Source: Bacteroidaceae bacterium (GTDB lineage: Bacteria > Bacteroidota > Bacteroidia > Bacteroidales > Bacteroidaceae). Taken from it: DNA of 64,000 bases. Positions 15,899 to 24,584 of this stretch are shown here, in pieces (the stretch's first letter is position 1; every line of letters starts with the position of its first letter). The DNA is taken from NCBI GenBank assembly GCA_017529865.1, contig JAFXNA010000001.1, forward strand, positions 62,001 through 126,000, given 5' to 3'. The notes beneath the pieces were generated by a model, which saw only the letters and a list, made by a program, of their open reading frames with translations, did not search any database and was not told the DNA's origin. Made by a program: the position numbers and the translations under genes.

Positions 15899-17029
15899 TT
15901 AACAGGAAAGAATAAGGCGATAGCGTGCGCCACCAAGGAGCATAACGACTCCTTTATATTCGAGTTCGTAGAGGCAACTGCTGACAGTATGGAAGTTCAG
16001 ACCTGTCTCTACAACGATCTGGTTCACTTGTTTGCTATCACATTGACGCAAAACATCTACAACTGCAGTCTCATTAGGTGTCAGTTGAGGGAATAACACT
16101 TGTTGCGTTGTATCCTCCTTGGCATTGGATGATTCTTGTTTCCATCCCATCGTTTTCAAAAACTCATCAGCGTTGCATATCATTGTCGCTTTCTGGCGGG
16201 CAATGAGTTTATTGCAACCTTCGCTGAACTCATCTGTGATACGGCCAGGGAAAGCAAAGACATCACGATTGTATGAAGAAGCCAGTTCGGCTGTGACGAG
16301 TGCCCCACCATGAGCAGCACTCTCGACAACAATCGTGGCATCTGACATTCCTGCAACAATGCGATTGCGACGTATGAAATTAACCTTCTCAGGAGTGGTT
16401 CCGCTGAGATATTCTGTGAGCAACCCACCCTTTTCAATCATTTTGACAGCTGTCTGGCGATGCAAGGCAGGATAAATACGATCGAGTCCATGAGCCAGAA
16501 TACCTATAGTGGACATCGAATTCTGTAAAGCAGCTCGATGGGCATGAATATCGATACCATATGCCAATCCGCTGACGATGAGGATATCGGGGCATTCACG
16601 CTGAAGGTCGGCTATGAATTCGCGGCATATATCCTTACCATATTGGGTACAGCGGCGAGTGCCTACAATATTGATGACATGCCGACAGTTGAGGTCGGTA
16701 TTGCCACAAAAAAAGAGAATGATGGGTGCATCATTACATTCCAAGAGCCGCTGAGGATACTCGGAACTATTCATTGGATAAGCTTTGATATGCTTCTTCT
16801 CGATAAACTCGTACTCCTTCTCTGCCAGTCGGATGGCATCATCGCATTGATTGAGTGCCTCCTTCAACGATGGAGTAGCATCAGGAATAAGGTCTGTAAT
16901 GTGCTTGCGATGTTCGAAAATAGCTGTAGCCGACCCCACTTCATCGTAGAGGCGTTTGGCTGTGACAAGACCTATGTGAGGCAGATTGGACAGCGCAATG
17001 GAGCAGATGATTTCACGCGAGTCTGACAT
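15899..17029 (-). CDS. dprA: DNA-processing protein DprA
   Basis: A 376-residue Rossmann-fold protein that binds incoming single-stranded DNA and loads RecA in natural transformation. The family core is plain: SGLAYGIDIHAHRAALQ, TIGILAHGLDRIYPALHRQT, GGLLTEY, FIRRNRIVAGMSDATIVVES and GGALVTAELASSYNRDVFA (about residues 150-285). A HhH-like N-terminal part (SNLPHIGLVTAKRLYDEVGS) precedes it. A C-terminal winged-helix domain (about residues 315-376, QVNQIVVETGLNFHTVSSCL) is present, as in longer DprA proteins. It is the last gene of the long minus-strand run, 24 bp after the thioesterase. DprA is widespread even in species not known to be competent. Confidence 0.93.
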   Translation of the reverse strand: MSDSREIICSIALSNLPHIGLVTAKRLYDEVGSATAIFEHRKHITDLIPDATPSLKEALNQCDDAIRLAEKEYEFIEKKHIKAYPMNSSEYPQRLLECNDAPIILFFCGNTDLNCRHVINIVGTRRCTQYGKDICREFIADLQRECPDILIVSGLAYGIDIHAHRAALQNSMSTIGILAHGLDRIYPALHRQTAVKMIEKGGLLTEYLSGTTPEKVNFIRRNRIVAGMSDATIVVESAAHGGALVTAELASSYNRDVFAFPGRITDEFSEGCNKLIARQKATMICNADEFLKTMGWKQESSNAKEDTTQQVLFPQLTPNETAVVDVLRQCDSKQVNQIVVETGLNFHTVSSCLYELEYKGVVMLLGGARYRLILSC

Positions 17030-17053
17030 TAATCAACAACCTATAAGCATTAC

Positions 17054-17464
17054 CTAAAGGATATCCATTTCACTCAGTTCACCATTGACAACACAAACCG
17101 TATCGACAACCCCTTTGAGGGCAAGTTTCATGTCGCTCTTACGATAGATGTCCTGATAGAAGATATATTTGAAGCGGTCGTGAACATAACGTGAGCGGAC
17201 AACAAACTCATCACCACTCTTCAAAGGAGTCTTGAAGCGCATGGTGATGGCGCTCACTACGGCATCAATGCCCTGAGCATGCAACTGAGCAAAGCTTACT
17301 CCCAAGGAAAGCAAGAACTCATGACGTGCATGTTCAAGATAATGCTGATAGTTGGCATTGTTGACAATGCCTTGAAGGTCGCATTCGTAATCGCGAACCT
17401 TCAAGGACAATTCATGTTGATAATTACCATTTACCATTGAACATTTTACATTGGCCTTGGCCAT
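17054..17464 (-). CDS. Hotdog-fold acyl-CoA thioesterase (YbgC/4HBT family)
   Basis: A 136-residue 4-hydroxybenzoyl-CoA thioesterase-like protein. The active-site helix is YECDLQGIVNNANYQHYLEH, where the Asp and the following Gly-Ile-Val match the family. The central strands (SAITMRFKTPLKSGDEFVVR) complete the hotdog. It hydrolyses acyl-CoA or acyl-ACP; the chain is unknown. The first ATG overlaps the metG stop (TAATG), which suggests coupled translation. The first dozen residues ([14 protein letters not shown]) are encoded by a degenerate ATGGTAAATG-type repeat. The usual family start is about ten residues later, so the ATG at 17437 is a serious alternative. Confidence 0.85.
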   Translation of the reverse strand: MAKANVKCSMVNGNYQHELSLKVRDYECDLQGIVNNANYQHYLEHARHEFLLSLGVSFAQLHAQGIDAVVSAITMRFKTPLKSGDEFVVRSRYVHDRFKYIFYQDIYRKSDMKLALKGVVDTVCVVNGELSEMDIL

Positions 17465-19512
17465 TAGCTTACTTGGCTTCCTGCTTTCACTTCATGTTCT
17501 ACTGTGGTGACGCTGATGGTGCCGTCGTAGTTTTCGGCAGAAAGTATCATACCCTGGCTGACGAGTCCGTTCTTGAACTCGCGAGGTGCCAGATTGGCGA
17601 TGAAGAGAACTTGTTTGCCTTTCAGTTGTTCTGGTTCGTACCACTGGGCTATGCCTGAAACAATGGTTCGCTTCTCTAGTCCATCATCGATGAGGAACTT
17701 CAAGAGCTTCTTCATCTTAGGTACTCGTTCGCACTCGAGGACTGTTCCTACTCGGATATCAAGTTTCTGGAAGTCGTCGTAAACGACGGTCGGCTTCACA
17801 GGCTCAGCCTTTGCATTTGCTGCCTCGTTGGCTTTGAGGGTTGCTTCAAGTTTATCCATTTGCTGCTTGATGGTCTCATCCTCAATCTTTGAGAAGAGAA
17901 GTGAAGGCTCGCCCAATTGCTTGCCTGCAGGAAGGAGGTCGGTCTTACCAAGATCCTCCCAGTTGAGGGTATCCATACAAATCATCTGACGCAGACGTGC
18001 TGACGAGAATGGAAGGAATGGCTCGAAAGCAATAGCAAGGTTGGCTGTGAGCTGGAGTGAGATATAGATAACTGTCTTTACTCGCTCTGGATCGGTCTTG
18101 ATGACTTTCCAAGGCTCTTCGTCAGCTATGTATTTGTTGCCAATACGTGCCAGATTCATGGCTTCCTTCTGAGCATCGCGGAACTTGAACTCCTCAAGCA
18201 GGGCTTCCACGCGTTCTTTTACTTGCGCAAACTCTGCAAGGGCTGCACGGTCAGTATCTGTGAGTTCGCCACATTCTGGAACGATACCATTGTAGTATTT
18301 CTTTGTGAGTTGAAGTGCACGATTCACGAAGTTGCCATAGACTGCCACCAGTTCATTGTTACAACGTGCCTGGAAGTCTGCCCATGTGAAGTCGTTATCT
18401 TTGGTCTCTGGCGCATTTGCCGTGAGGACATAGCGCAGCTCGTCCTGACGATTAGGCAGTTCCTCCAGATATTCATTGAGCCATACAGCATAGTTCTTGG
18501 AAGTGGAAATCTTGTTTCCTTCCAGATTCAGGAACTCATTGGATGGCACATTGTCGGGAAGGATATAGTCTCCATGTGCCTTCAGCATAGATGGGAAGAC
18601 GATGCAATGGAACACGATATTGTCTTTTCCAATGAAATGGATGAGACGGCTTTCCGGGTCTTGCCACCACTGTTGCCAAGTACCCCATTTCTCAGGGTTG
18701 GCGTCGCATAGTTCCTTAGTGTTGCTGATGTATCCGATAGGGGCATCGAACCATACATACAGTACCTTACCCTCTGCGCCATCGATAGGAACAGGAATAC
18801 CCCAATTGAGGTCACGGGTGACAGCACGAGGTTTGAGGCCACTGTCAAGCCAACTCTTGCATTGCCCATAGACATTGGGACGCCACTCCTTGTGTTCCTG
18901 TAGAATCCACTGCTCCAACCAAGGCTGATACTGATCAAGGGGAAGGTACCAATGTTTGGTACTACGCTTCACAAGTGGATTGCCTGTCACAGCATTGTAA
19001 GGGTTGATGAGTTCATCAGGAGAGAGCGTACTGCCACATTTCTCACATTGGTCGCCATAAGCCTCTGGTGCATGACACTTTGGACATTCACCACGAATGT
19101 TACGGTCGGTGAGGAATTCGCCTGACTGCTCGTCGTAATACTGTTCACTCTCAATCGCAATGAACTTACCCTCATCGTAGAGTTTCTTGAAGAAGTCGGC
19201 TGCAAATTGATGATGAATCTTTGACGTGGTACGACTATAGACATCAAATGAGATACCGAATTCTTCGAACGATTTCTTAATGATTTGATGATAGCGATCT
19301 ACGACATCCTGAGGAGTGCACCCCTCCTTGCGTGCCCTGATGGTTACAGGAACACCATGTTCGTCGCTACCTCCCACAAAGAGCACATCCTTGCCTTTCA
19401 AACGAAGATAGCGCACATATATGTCTGCTGGCACATACACACCTGCAAGATGTCCGATATGTACAGGACCGTTTGCATAGGGAAGTGCCGATGTTACTAA
19501 TGTTCTTTTCAT
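17464..19512 (-). CDS. metG: Methionine-tRNA ligase
   Basis: A 682-residue class I aminoacyl-tRNA synthetase. The HIGH motif appears as [14 protein letters not shown] at the N-terminus, and the KMSKS motif as [13 protein letters not shown] (about residues 330-340). The zinc knuckle is [18 protein letters not shown], a four-Cys site typical of MetG1. After the anticodon-binding helices, a linker of Ala/Lys/Glu leads to a C-terminal EMAP/Trbp111-like tRNA-binding domain ([20 protein letters not shown] to the end), which makes the dimeric form. It is preceded by pyrH with a 9 bp gap. Confidence 0.97.
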   Translation of the reverse strand: MKRTLVTSALPYANGPVHIGHLAGVYVPADIYVRYLRLKGKDVLFVGGSDEHGVPVTIRARKEGCTPQDVVDRYHQIIKKSFEEFGISFDVYSRTTSKIHHQFAADFFKKLYDEGKFIAIESEQYYDEQSGEFLTDRNIRGECPKCHAPEAYGDQCEKCGSTLSPDELINPYNAVTGNPLVKRSTKHWYLPLDQYQPWLEQWILQEHKEWRPNVYGQCKSWLDSGLKPRAVTRDLNWGIPVPIDGAEGKVLYVWFDAPIGYISNTKELCDANPEKWGTWQQWWQDPESRLIHFIGKDNIVFHCIVFPSMLKAHGDYILPDNVPSNEFLNLEGNKISTSKNYAVWLNEYLEELPNRQDELRYVLTANAPETKDNDFTWADFQARCNNELVAVYGNFVNRALQLTKKYYNGIVPECGELTDTDRAALAEFAQVKERVEALLEEFKFRDAQKEAMNLARIGNKYIADEEPWKVIKTDPERVKTVIYISLQLTANLAIAFEPFLPFSSARLRQMICMDTLNWEDLGKTDLLPAGKQLGEPSLLFSKIEDETIKQQMDKLEATLKANEAANAKAEPVKPTVVYDDFQKLDIRVGTVLECERVPKMKKLLKFLIDDGLEKRTIVSGIAQWYEPEQLKGKQVLFIANLAPREFKNGLVSQGMILSAENYDGTISVTTVEHEVKAGSQVS

Positions 19513-19521
19513 TCTTTTCGA

Positions 19522-20229
19522 TTATTTATGAACTAGAGTACCAATATTCTCTCCTTCTATCACTTTCTTGAGGTTGCCAACGATATCCATGTTGAACACA
19601 TAGATAGGCAGATTGTTGTCCTGACACATGCAGATGGCTGTGAGGTCCATCACTTTCAAACCACGTGACAGAACCTCGCTATAGGTGATGTCATTAAACT
19701 TGGTAGCGGTAGGGTCTTTCTCTGGGTCAGCTGTGTAGACTCCGTCTACTCGTGTACCTTTCAGCATGACATCAGCTTCGATTTCGATTCCACGCAAACT
19801 GCTTCCTGTGTCGGTCGTGAAGTATGGACTGCCAGTACCTGCAGAGCAGATGACCACCTCACCATTCTCCATCGCCTCGATGGCTTTCCATTTGGTGTAG
19901 AACTCACCAATCGGTTCCATACGGATAGCGGTAAGCACACGGCTCTTGCAACCTACCATTCCTAAAGCACTACTCAGCGCCAATGAGTTAATCACCGTGG
20001 CACACATACCCATTTGGTCTCCTTTCACACGATCGAATCCTTGTCCGGCACCACTGAGTCCGCGAAAGATATTGCCACCACCGATTACGATACTAATCTG
20101 CACACCTAAATCATGAATCTCCTTAATCTGGCGTGCATAGTCGTTGAGACGATTTACGTCAATTCCATACCCTTTTTCGCCCATCAGACTTTCTCCGCTG
20201 AGCTTCAACAATATTCTCTTAAATCTCAT
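19522..20229 (-). CDS. pyrH: UMP kinase
   Basis: A 235-residue amino-acid-kinase-fold enzyme that phosphorylates UMP to UDP in pyrimidine nucleotide synthesis. It begins KRILLKLSGESLMGEKGYGI, with the phosphate-binding loop. IGGGNIFRG and LKGTRVDGVYTADPEKDPTA are the nucleotide-binding blocks. FTTDTGSSLRGIEIEADVML is the nucleotide-binding segment of PyrH. It has normal length and no fusion. It lies 9 bp after the carbohydrate-binding protein gene and 9 bp before metG, so an essential housekeeping gene appears to be transcribed from the promoter of the VTC/dockerin gene set. Confidence 0.96.
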   Translation of the reverse strand: MRFKRILLKLSGESLMGEKGYGIDVNRLNDYARQIKEIHDLGVQISIVIGGGNIFRGLSGAGQGFDRVKGDQMGMCATVINSLALSSALGMVGCKSRVLTAIRMEPIGEFYTKWKAIEAMENGEVVICSAGTGSPYFTTDTGSSLRGIEIEADVMLKGTRVDGVYTADPEKDPTATKFNDITYSEVLSRGLKVMDLTAICMCQDNNLPIYVFNMDIVGNLKKVIEGENIGTLVHK

Positions 20230-20238
20230 ATCTGTTTG

Positions 20239-21534
20239 TTACTTAGTTACTCCATTCCGTGTACCGCCTGTCCAGTTGTCAGTTCCTGCCTTGATATCCG
20301 TAGCAGCACTATTTGATACGGTGATTGAAATATCACCTGCTGTCTGGTTCAGGGTCTGGTCGGCTTTGATACCGAAGCACTTGGACTGGTCAGCTGTGTT
20401 GGTACCACCGCTGACGACGAGTGAAACATCTGTTCCTGTGAAATCCAAGAATCCACCATTGAGCGTAGTATCAGTAGTTTTTGTGGTTTTCTTACCACGA
20501 ATACCTCTCGAACCATTTGCAGAGACGGTACCTGTGATCTTTCCTCCTGAGAATGTGCCCTTATAGACCGTGCGGATACCTTCTGAGACAATACCGCTGA
20601 CAGCTAAAGAAACATTACCGCCTGACATGGTGAACAGACTGTCACATTTGATACCTGAGCCTTCTTTTTGTGACACATTGAGTGTGAGGTTTCCACCTTT
20701 AATCTTTACGTTTCCGTAATCATCAGAATCGATACAGTCACTACCACAATTTGAGATGTTAACGGTACCTCCATTCATGCGGAAGATATTGTCTTCGGTA
20801 TTACCTTTTTCTCCCTTACCACAATGGATTCCATCGCTTACAGCCCCAAGAATATTGATGGTTCCCAAAGAACCTTTGAGTTCGATGTATTCCTTCGCAG
20901 CAATGGCATGTTTAAGATTACCTTTGACGTTAAGGGTTCCTGCACCCTTGAACTCTGCATGTCCCTTAGTATAGAGAGCTGCTTTCTGTTCGCCACCAGC
21001 ATAGTCTGATAAGGTGTTGGTAGTACCCTCTTGCAAGATGAAGTCAATACGTTTACCACATTCAATGTCAATAGCAGCACCTTTTCCACTTGTCAGTGAT
21101 ACGCCACCCAATATGACAGTCAACTTGTATTCTCCATTGATGGTCAATGAACCGTTTGTAGAACTACCCTCAAGGTAATAGGGATATTCCTGAGTGGTGT
21201 TTGTGCAGTTGATGACCACATGAGAACTGTTCCCACTTGTACAAGTAACACCTGAAAACGATGCAGGAATAGTCACTGTTGCGGTTGAACCATTATATTT
21301 CACATTGATTCTCTCGAATTGAGGTTCCTCAAAAGTGATACTGTCAATTTCAGAGATATCCTGTTCCTCGCCGGCAATCGATATAGTCATCTTAGCGGCA
21401 TCGAATGTGATATCTCCTAATGACGCAATTTGGTATTTCGTGGCGTTGAAGCCTTTGCACACATATACGTTCTGGGCTTGAATGGGAATGATGGTTCCCA
21501 CAGCCCATATTAATCCTAAAAGTATCTTTTTCAT
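20239..21534 (-). CDS. Secreted carbohydrate-binding beta-helix protein (Cthe_2159 / PF14262-like)
   Basis: A 431-residue exported protein. The signal peptide is KKILLGLIWAVGTIIPIQAQ. An N-terminal segment (FNATKYQIASLGDITFDAAK to DSITF) is like the small domain in front of many Prevotella surface proteins and recurs in the dockerin-like gene next door. The rest is a right-handed beta-helix made of short Gly/Ile/Thr-rich turns, with landmarks LTVILGGVSLTSGKGAAIDI, AVSDGIHCGKG, GGTVNISNCGSDCIDSDD and GDISITVSNSAATDIKAGTD. This pattern is that of the Cthe_2159 family, where the founding protein binds cellulose and polygalacturonate. The sequence gives no catalytic residues. The start is 11 bp after the dockerin-like gene. 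Confidence 0.83.
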   Translation of the reverse strand: MKKILLGLIWAVGTIIPIQAQNVYVCKGFNATKYQIASLGDITFDAAKMTISIAGEEQDISEIDSITFEEPQFERINVKYNGSTATVTIPASFSGVTCTSGNSSHVVINCTNTTQEYPYYLEGSSTNGSLTINGEYKLTVILGGVSLTSGKGAAIDIECGKRIDFILQEGTTNTLSDYAGGEQKAALYTKGHAEFKGAGTLNVKGNLKHAIAAKEYIELKGSLGTINILGAVSDGIHCGKGEKGNTEDNIFRMNGGTVNISNCGSDCIDSDDYGNVKIKGGNLTLNVSQKEGSGIKCDSLFTMSGGNVSLAVSGIVSEGIRTVYKGTFSGGKITGTVSANGSRGIRGKKTTKTTDTTLNGGFLDFTGTDVSLVVSGGTNTADQSKCFGIKADQTLNQTAGDISITVSNSAATDIKAGTDNWTGGTRNGVTK

Positions 21535-21545
21535 GATAGATTCAT

Positions 21546-21953
21546 TTAATGATTTTGGATGTAATCATAAATCTTCAGCACATCTTGTGTGTCAACACTT
21601 CCGTCACCATTAACATCTTCTGCAGCACCTTCTGGCGAAGAGGCATTCTGCATAAACTCGTAAATCTTCAGAACGTCCTGTGTGTCCACACTACCATCTC
21701 CATTCACATCTTCAACAGTAGCAGAAAGTGTACTGAAATACATACGGCTAACAACGCTGATAGCAGTAGATTCTTTTGTACCGTTCTTCAGGTTCACCAC
21801 GACATTCCCATTCTCAAACGTTAGTTTTTGAATGTCTGCCAGTTTGTGCCCTGTCTGTTGGCTTGTATTGGCAACGATGTACAAAGTGTAATCGTCGGCA
21901 AATACACCAAGACTCATCAGGAGCACGACGGATAATACAATCAGTTTTTTCAT
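21546..21953 (-). CDS. Secreted protein ending in a dockerin-like pair of calcium loops
   Basis: A 135-residue protein. The signal peptide is KKLIVLSVVLLMSLGVFA. A short domain (about residues 20-75, with LADIQKLTFENGNVVVNL) resembles the N-terminal segment of the adjacent beta-helix protein. Two nearly identical repeats follow, each reading DVNGDGSVDTQDVLKIY, at about residues 81-104 and 112-134. The DxNxDGxxxxxD pattern is the F-hand calcium loop of type I dockerins (PF00404). Dockerins attach proteins to cohesin-bearing scaffolds. The unusual feature is that the dockerin has no enzyme attached. I saw no cohesin in the window. The two repeats are also alike at DNA level, which suggests a recent duplication. 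Confidence 0.82.
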   Translation of the reverse strand: MKKLIVLSVVLLMSLGVFADDYTLYIVANTSQQTGHKLADIQKLTFENGNVVVNLKNGTKESTAISVVSRMYFSTLSATVEDVNGDGSVDTQDVLKIYEFMQNASSPEGAAEDVNGDGSVDTQDVLKIYDYIQNH

Positions 21954-21982
21954 TTTCGGTATTTTTTATTTGTTATAATCTA

Positions 21983-22795
21983 TTAGAAATCGACTTTATA
22001 GCTTAATCCTACCAAATGCCCGTTCACTTCGTCATCGTCATCCTCTGTGGTATATCGATAGAATACAGTCAATTTGTTGTTCTTGTTAATCTTGTAGTCA
22101 TATCCACCCATGAACTTCCATTTGTTGGCTTTGTAATTGAGTCCACAGCCATATTCTATAGAAGCTACAATATCAATAGGGAATCCTTTGATATCATACG
22201 AGGCAGACAAACGCGAACGTAGGACGGTTTGGTCTTTGTGCCCTTTTGATGTGGGATCTGGCTTAGAATATAGTTCATCATCATCGTTGAATCTCCACTT
22301 ATTTCGTCCTATTGAATCAACTTTGCAGAAATGGCTGTATTGGACAATCTCTTTCAAGCCAAACGACCAACGTTTGTTTGGGTCATAGCTTAAAGACAAT
22401 CCCACACTGGTACGATGACGATTGCGCCAATAGCTATCTGTCTCGTTGTAAGCATAAGTTCTTGTACCATCAGCCTCTGTAATGAAATTATCTTCTTTGA
22501 TTTCTGTTTCTGCTAAATTGTAGGTCCACAAATAATCGAATCCAGCGTTCGCTTTCAAGGTGATTTTCTTGTCTGAGGACTGATAGAGTCGATATGACAG
22601 ACCTGCTCCGACAACAAAACGATCGATGCGTTCTGCGTCATCTTGGGTACGCATACTTCCTTCAAATTCGAATTTCAGTCCTTTGGCTATTATCGTTTCT
22701 CCGGCAATACTCAAATCATATCCGAAATCGTCTTGAGCCATTCCTGATTGACTAATAGCAATGATGCAGAATAGTAGTGAAAGTCGCTTAATCAT
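21983..22795 (-). CDS. Putative outer-membrane beta-barrel protein
   Basis: About 270 residues. The signal peptide is IKRLSLLFCIIAISQSGMAQ, followed by alternating polar and aromatic strands, for example AGLSYRLYQSSDKKITLKAN, RHRTSVGLSLSYDPNKRWSF and KLTVFYRYTTEDDDDEVNGH. It ends in an aromatic strand, LVGLSYKVDF, with a C-terminal Phe, the usual recognition end for barrel assembly. I estimate about 12 strands by eye. The chosen start at 22795 overlaps the DUF4956 stop by 8 bp. A longer frame exists, but its first residues precede the signal peptide. Barrels of this kind recur near VTC/DUF4956 genes in Bacteroidetes as far as I recall. No specific family is claimed. Confidence 0.72.
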   Translation of the reverse strand: MIKRLSLLFCIIAISQSGMAQDDFGYDLSIAGETIIAKGLKFEFEGSMRTQDDAERIDRFVVGAGLSYRLYQSSDKKITLKANAGFDYLWTYNLAETEIKEDNFITEADGTRTYAYNETDSYWRNRHRTSVGLSLSYDPNKRWSFGLKEIVQYSHFCKVDSIGRNKWRFNDDDELYSKPDPTSKGHKDQTVLRSRLSASYDIKGFPIDIVASIEYGCGLNYKANKWKFMGGYDYKINKNNKLTVFYRYTTEDDDDEVNGHLVGLSYKVDF

Positions 22796-23495
22796 AATAC
22801 TTTGGCATTTTGCGTAATGAGTCGTCATTATCTGTATTATCGTCTTCTGTATAATATACCTTAATGAGTGCCATATCCTTCAAGAAGTCAAGTGAACCAA
22901 TGGCAACTTCTTTAATGTTGAGACCTGTACGTTGTTTCAAGTCTTCAATCAGTTCGGCGCGTTTCTCAGGAGCAATGAGATCAATTTTGTCATACTTAAT
23001 ATATTTTGTGCTGAGGCTCGTAACCCATTTCCCGCCCTCGGCAATCCAAATGACAGCGATAAACAGCAGGTTGGTAACCAGCAACTCTGTCATAGAGGTG
23101 AGTTCTGGAGCCAGGAATTCAGGATGCTTGTCTGAGATGTCTGCCGTCCAAGCCAAACCATTGATGGCTGCAAGAGAAATGATCAGGAACAAATAGGTCA
23201 TTTCGCGAATTGGCACAGATTCTGTTCTGTAACGCATAATACAGAAAATTGCAAAAAGACCCATTGCGATACCTGTCTTCAGTTTGGCATCACCCATCAG
23301 GTGAATCAGCATGAAGATACCAAATCCTACAAGGATATATGTGAAGAAGAAGTCGACTCTTCTACTCTTTGGGAAATAGAATTTCCGTGCAATGATGACT
23401 GAAAATAGAGTATTGATAATCAGACGAAACAATAAGTCAAGCAGTCTGCAATAGTCGCTGGTAATCAGCGAGAAAAAGTCATTGATAGATTCCAT
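22788..23495 (-). CDS. DUF4956 membrane protein
   Basis: A 235-residue inner-membrane protein. The N-terminal half has four or five helices (LLFRLIINTLFSVIIARKFY; RRVDFFFTYILVGFGIFMLI; KTGIAMGLFAIFCIMRYRTE; and two more, ending ELLVTNLLFIAVIWIAEGG). The conserved R-Y-R-T-E-x-x-P-I-R-E-M segment after the third helix (residues about 88-100) is the DUF4956 hallmark. A soluble C-terminal domain (ELIEDLKQRTGLNIKEVAIG) follows. DUF4956 genes are frequently next to VTC-domain polyphosphate polymerases, exactly as here (36 bp downstream), so a role in polyphosphate handling at the membrane is a reasonable inference. Confidence 0.87.
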   Translation of the reverse strand: MESINDFFSLITSDYCRLLDLLFRLIINTLFSVIIARKFYFPKSRRVDFFFTYILVGFGIFMLIHLMGDAKLKTGIAMGLFAIFCIMRYRTESVPIREMTYLFLIISLAAINGLAWTADISDKHPEFLAPELTSMTELLVTNLLFIAVIWIAEGGKWVTSLSTKYIKYDKIDLIAPEKRAELIEDLKQRTGLNIKEVAIGSLDFLKDMALIKVYYTEDDNTDNDDSLRKMPKYYD

Positions 23496-23531
23496 TTGTT
23501 AGTTATAATTTTTAAGTTATTAATTCTGTTT

Positions 23532-24335
23532 TTAATTTGTCTTGTGAGTCATCCATTCGCGCTCATCTTGATTGATTTTAGCAAGTTTCCTGACTTTTGC
23601 CTTAAAATTATTATGTTTTAACTCAGGATCCGTCCAAACCATTCCTATGCAACATTTACTGAATCCCGTGGGATGTATGTGCAAGTCTCGAAGGAGCGAA
23701 CAAATTGGTGAGTAAACATTTCCGTCGCGTTTCAGCTCTATAATCACAAGTTGATCACTATCGGCATTGTTATCTGTTTCAAAGTTGTGAAAGCGGATGT
23801 TGTAGTCGATCGTTAATCGTTCGGTCTTCTCTATATTGACCAACGTGATGCGGTCGAAAAGATTTTGAACAACTTGATGCATTGATGCAAACGACATGCC
23901 TGTCTTCTTCTTTACCAGCTCTTCTGCACCTTCCGTTGTTTGCGATAGTTCCAAAGAAGGCACCTGAATGCGTTTTTTCTTTGTCCTTCCGTGATTATTT
24001 TTCTTCTTTACCTCGAGGAATGTCAAATCACCACTGGTGAGATAGGTTCTAACCCTTACTTTAGTTCGTCTGGCTCTTTTGTTGTGATGCATCATGTACA
24101 TAGTATGCTCATTCGTGTCAAAGTAAGTGGTGCGGTAAGGACAAATCGTTGTCGTGCCAATCGTCTGCACATAATACTTATCCTGAACCAATTGTAATAG
24201 TTCAATCAGTTGACGTTTGGTCGCAACGTATTTGGTATCAAGACGATTCATCAGTTTGATAGACTCCATCTGCTCCAATGTAATTGGGGGCAGCGTCTCA
24301 AGCAATGATTGAATCGTTTTATCTTTATTGTCCAT
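23532..24335 (-). CDS. VTC-domain polyphosphate polymerase-like protein
   Basis: A 267-residue soluble protein with the VTC domain (PF09359), part of the triphosphate-tunnel metalloenzyme fold. In yeast Vtc4 this domain makes polyphosphate from ATP. Visible tunnel residues are the basic strand RTKVRVRTYL (about residues 89-98), the acidic/basic strand LTFLEVKKKNN (about 105-115), the N-terminal MNRLDTKYVATKRQLIEL with its Arg/Lys pair, and the later TIDYNIRFHN and LVIIELKRDG strands. All the alternating charged strands of the tunnel are present, so the protein looks active. It is the first gene of the VTC/DUF4956/barrel/dockerin/beta-helix run. The leader upstream carries a UUCG hairpin. Confidence 0.88.
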   Translation of the reverse strand: MDNKDKTIQSLLETLPPITLEQMESIKLMNRLDTKYVATKRQLIELLQLVQDKYYVQTIGTTTICPYRTTYFDTNEHTMYMMHHNKRARRTKVRVRTYLTSGDLTFLEVKKKNNHGRTKKKRIQVPSLELSQTTEGAEELVKKKTGMSFASMHQVVQNLFDRITLVNIEKTERLTIDYNIRFHNFETDNNADSDQLVIIELKRDGNVYSPICSLLRDLHIHPTGFSKCCIGMVWTDPELKHNNFKAKVRKLAKINQDEREWMTHKTN

Positions 24336-24354
24336 ATCTAATCAGTTCATATTG

Positions 24355-24378
24355 ATAAAAATTGCGGACGAATCCGCA
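24355..24378 (-). promoter_or_regulatory. Terminator-like hairpin in the leader of the VTC gene
   Basis: On the minus strand, TGCGGA-TTCG-TCCGCA (24363-24378) is a perfect 6 bp stem capped by a UUCG tetraloop and followed by ATTTTTAT. It lies between the promoter at 24463 and the ATG at 24335, so it would act inside the leader, possibly as an attenuator. Other small inverted repeats (GCTC-gcat-GAGC; TTTGCGCAAA) fill the remaining leader. Confidence 0.55.
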
Positions 24379-24462
24379 CTATTCGCTTTGCGCAAAATGC
24401 TACGCCTCAACTTTGCTCATGCGAGCATGTGCATTGTATTCGGCTTAAACGCATTATTCGTT

Positions 24463-24471
24463 GCAAATTTA
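24463..24471 (-). promoter_or_regulatory. -7 promoter element of the VTC operon
   Basis: TAAATTTGC on the minus strand. The leader to the VTC start is about 125 nt, unusually long for this window. No clear TTTG -33 element is seen. Confidence 0.5.
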
Positions 24472-24555
24472 GCCTTTTTATTTAATAAATAAGGTATTTT
24501 TAAACGTTTTTTTTCATAAATGGGCAAACTTTTTCCGTATTCGATGAATTCTTTT

Positions 24556-24564
24556 TATCTTTGC
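24556..24564 (+). promoter_or_regulatory. -7 promoter element of hflX
   Basis: TATCTTTGC, 20 bp before the ATG at 24585, divergent from the VTC operon promoter. The -33 region is weak. Confidence 0.55.
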
Positions 24565-24584
24565 ACCGTTTTTAAATGATATAG

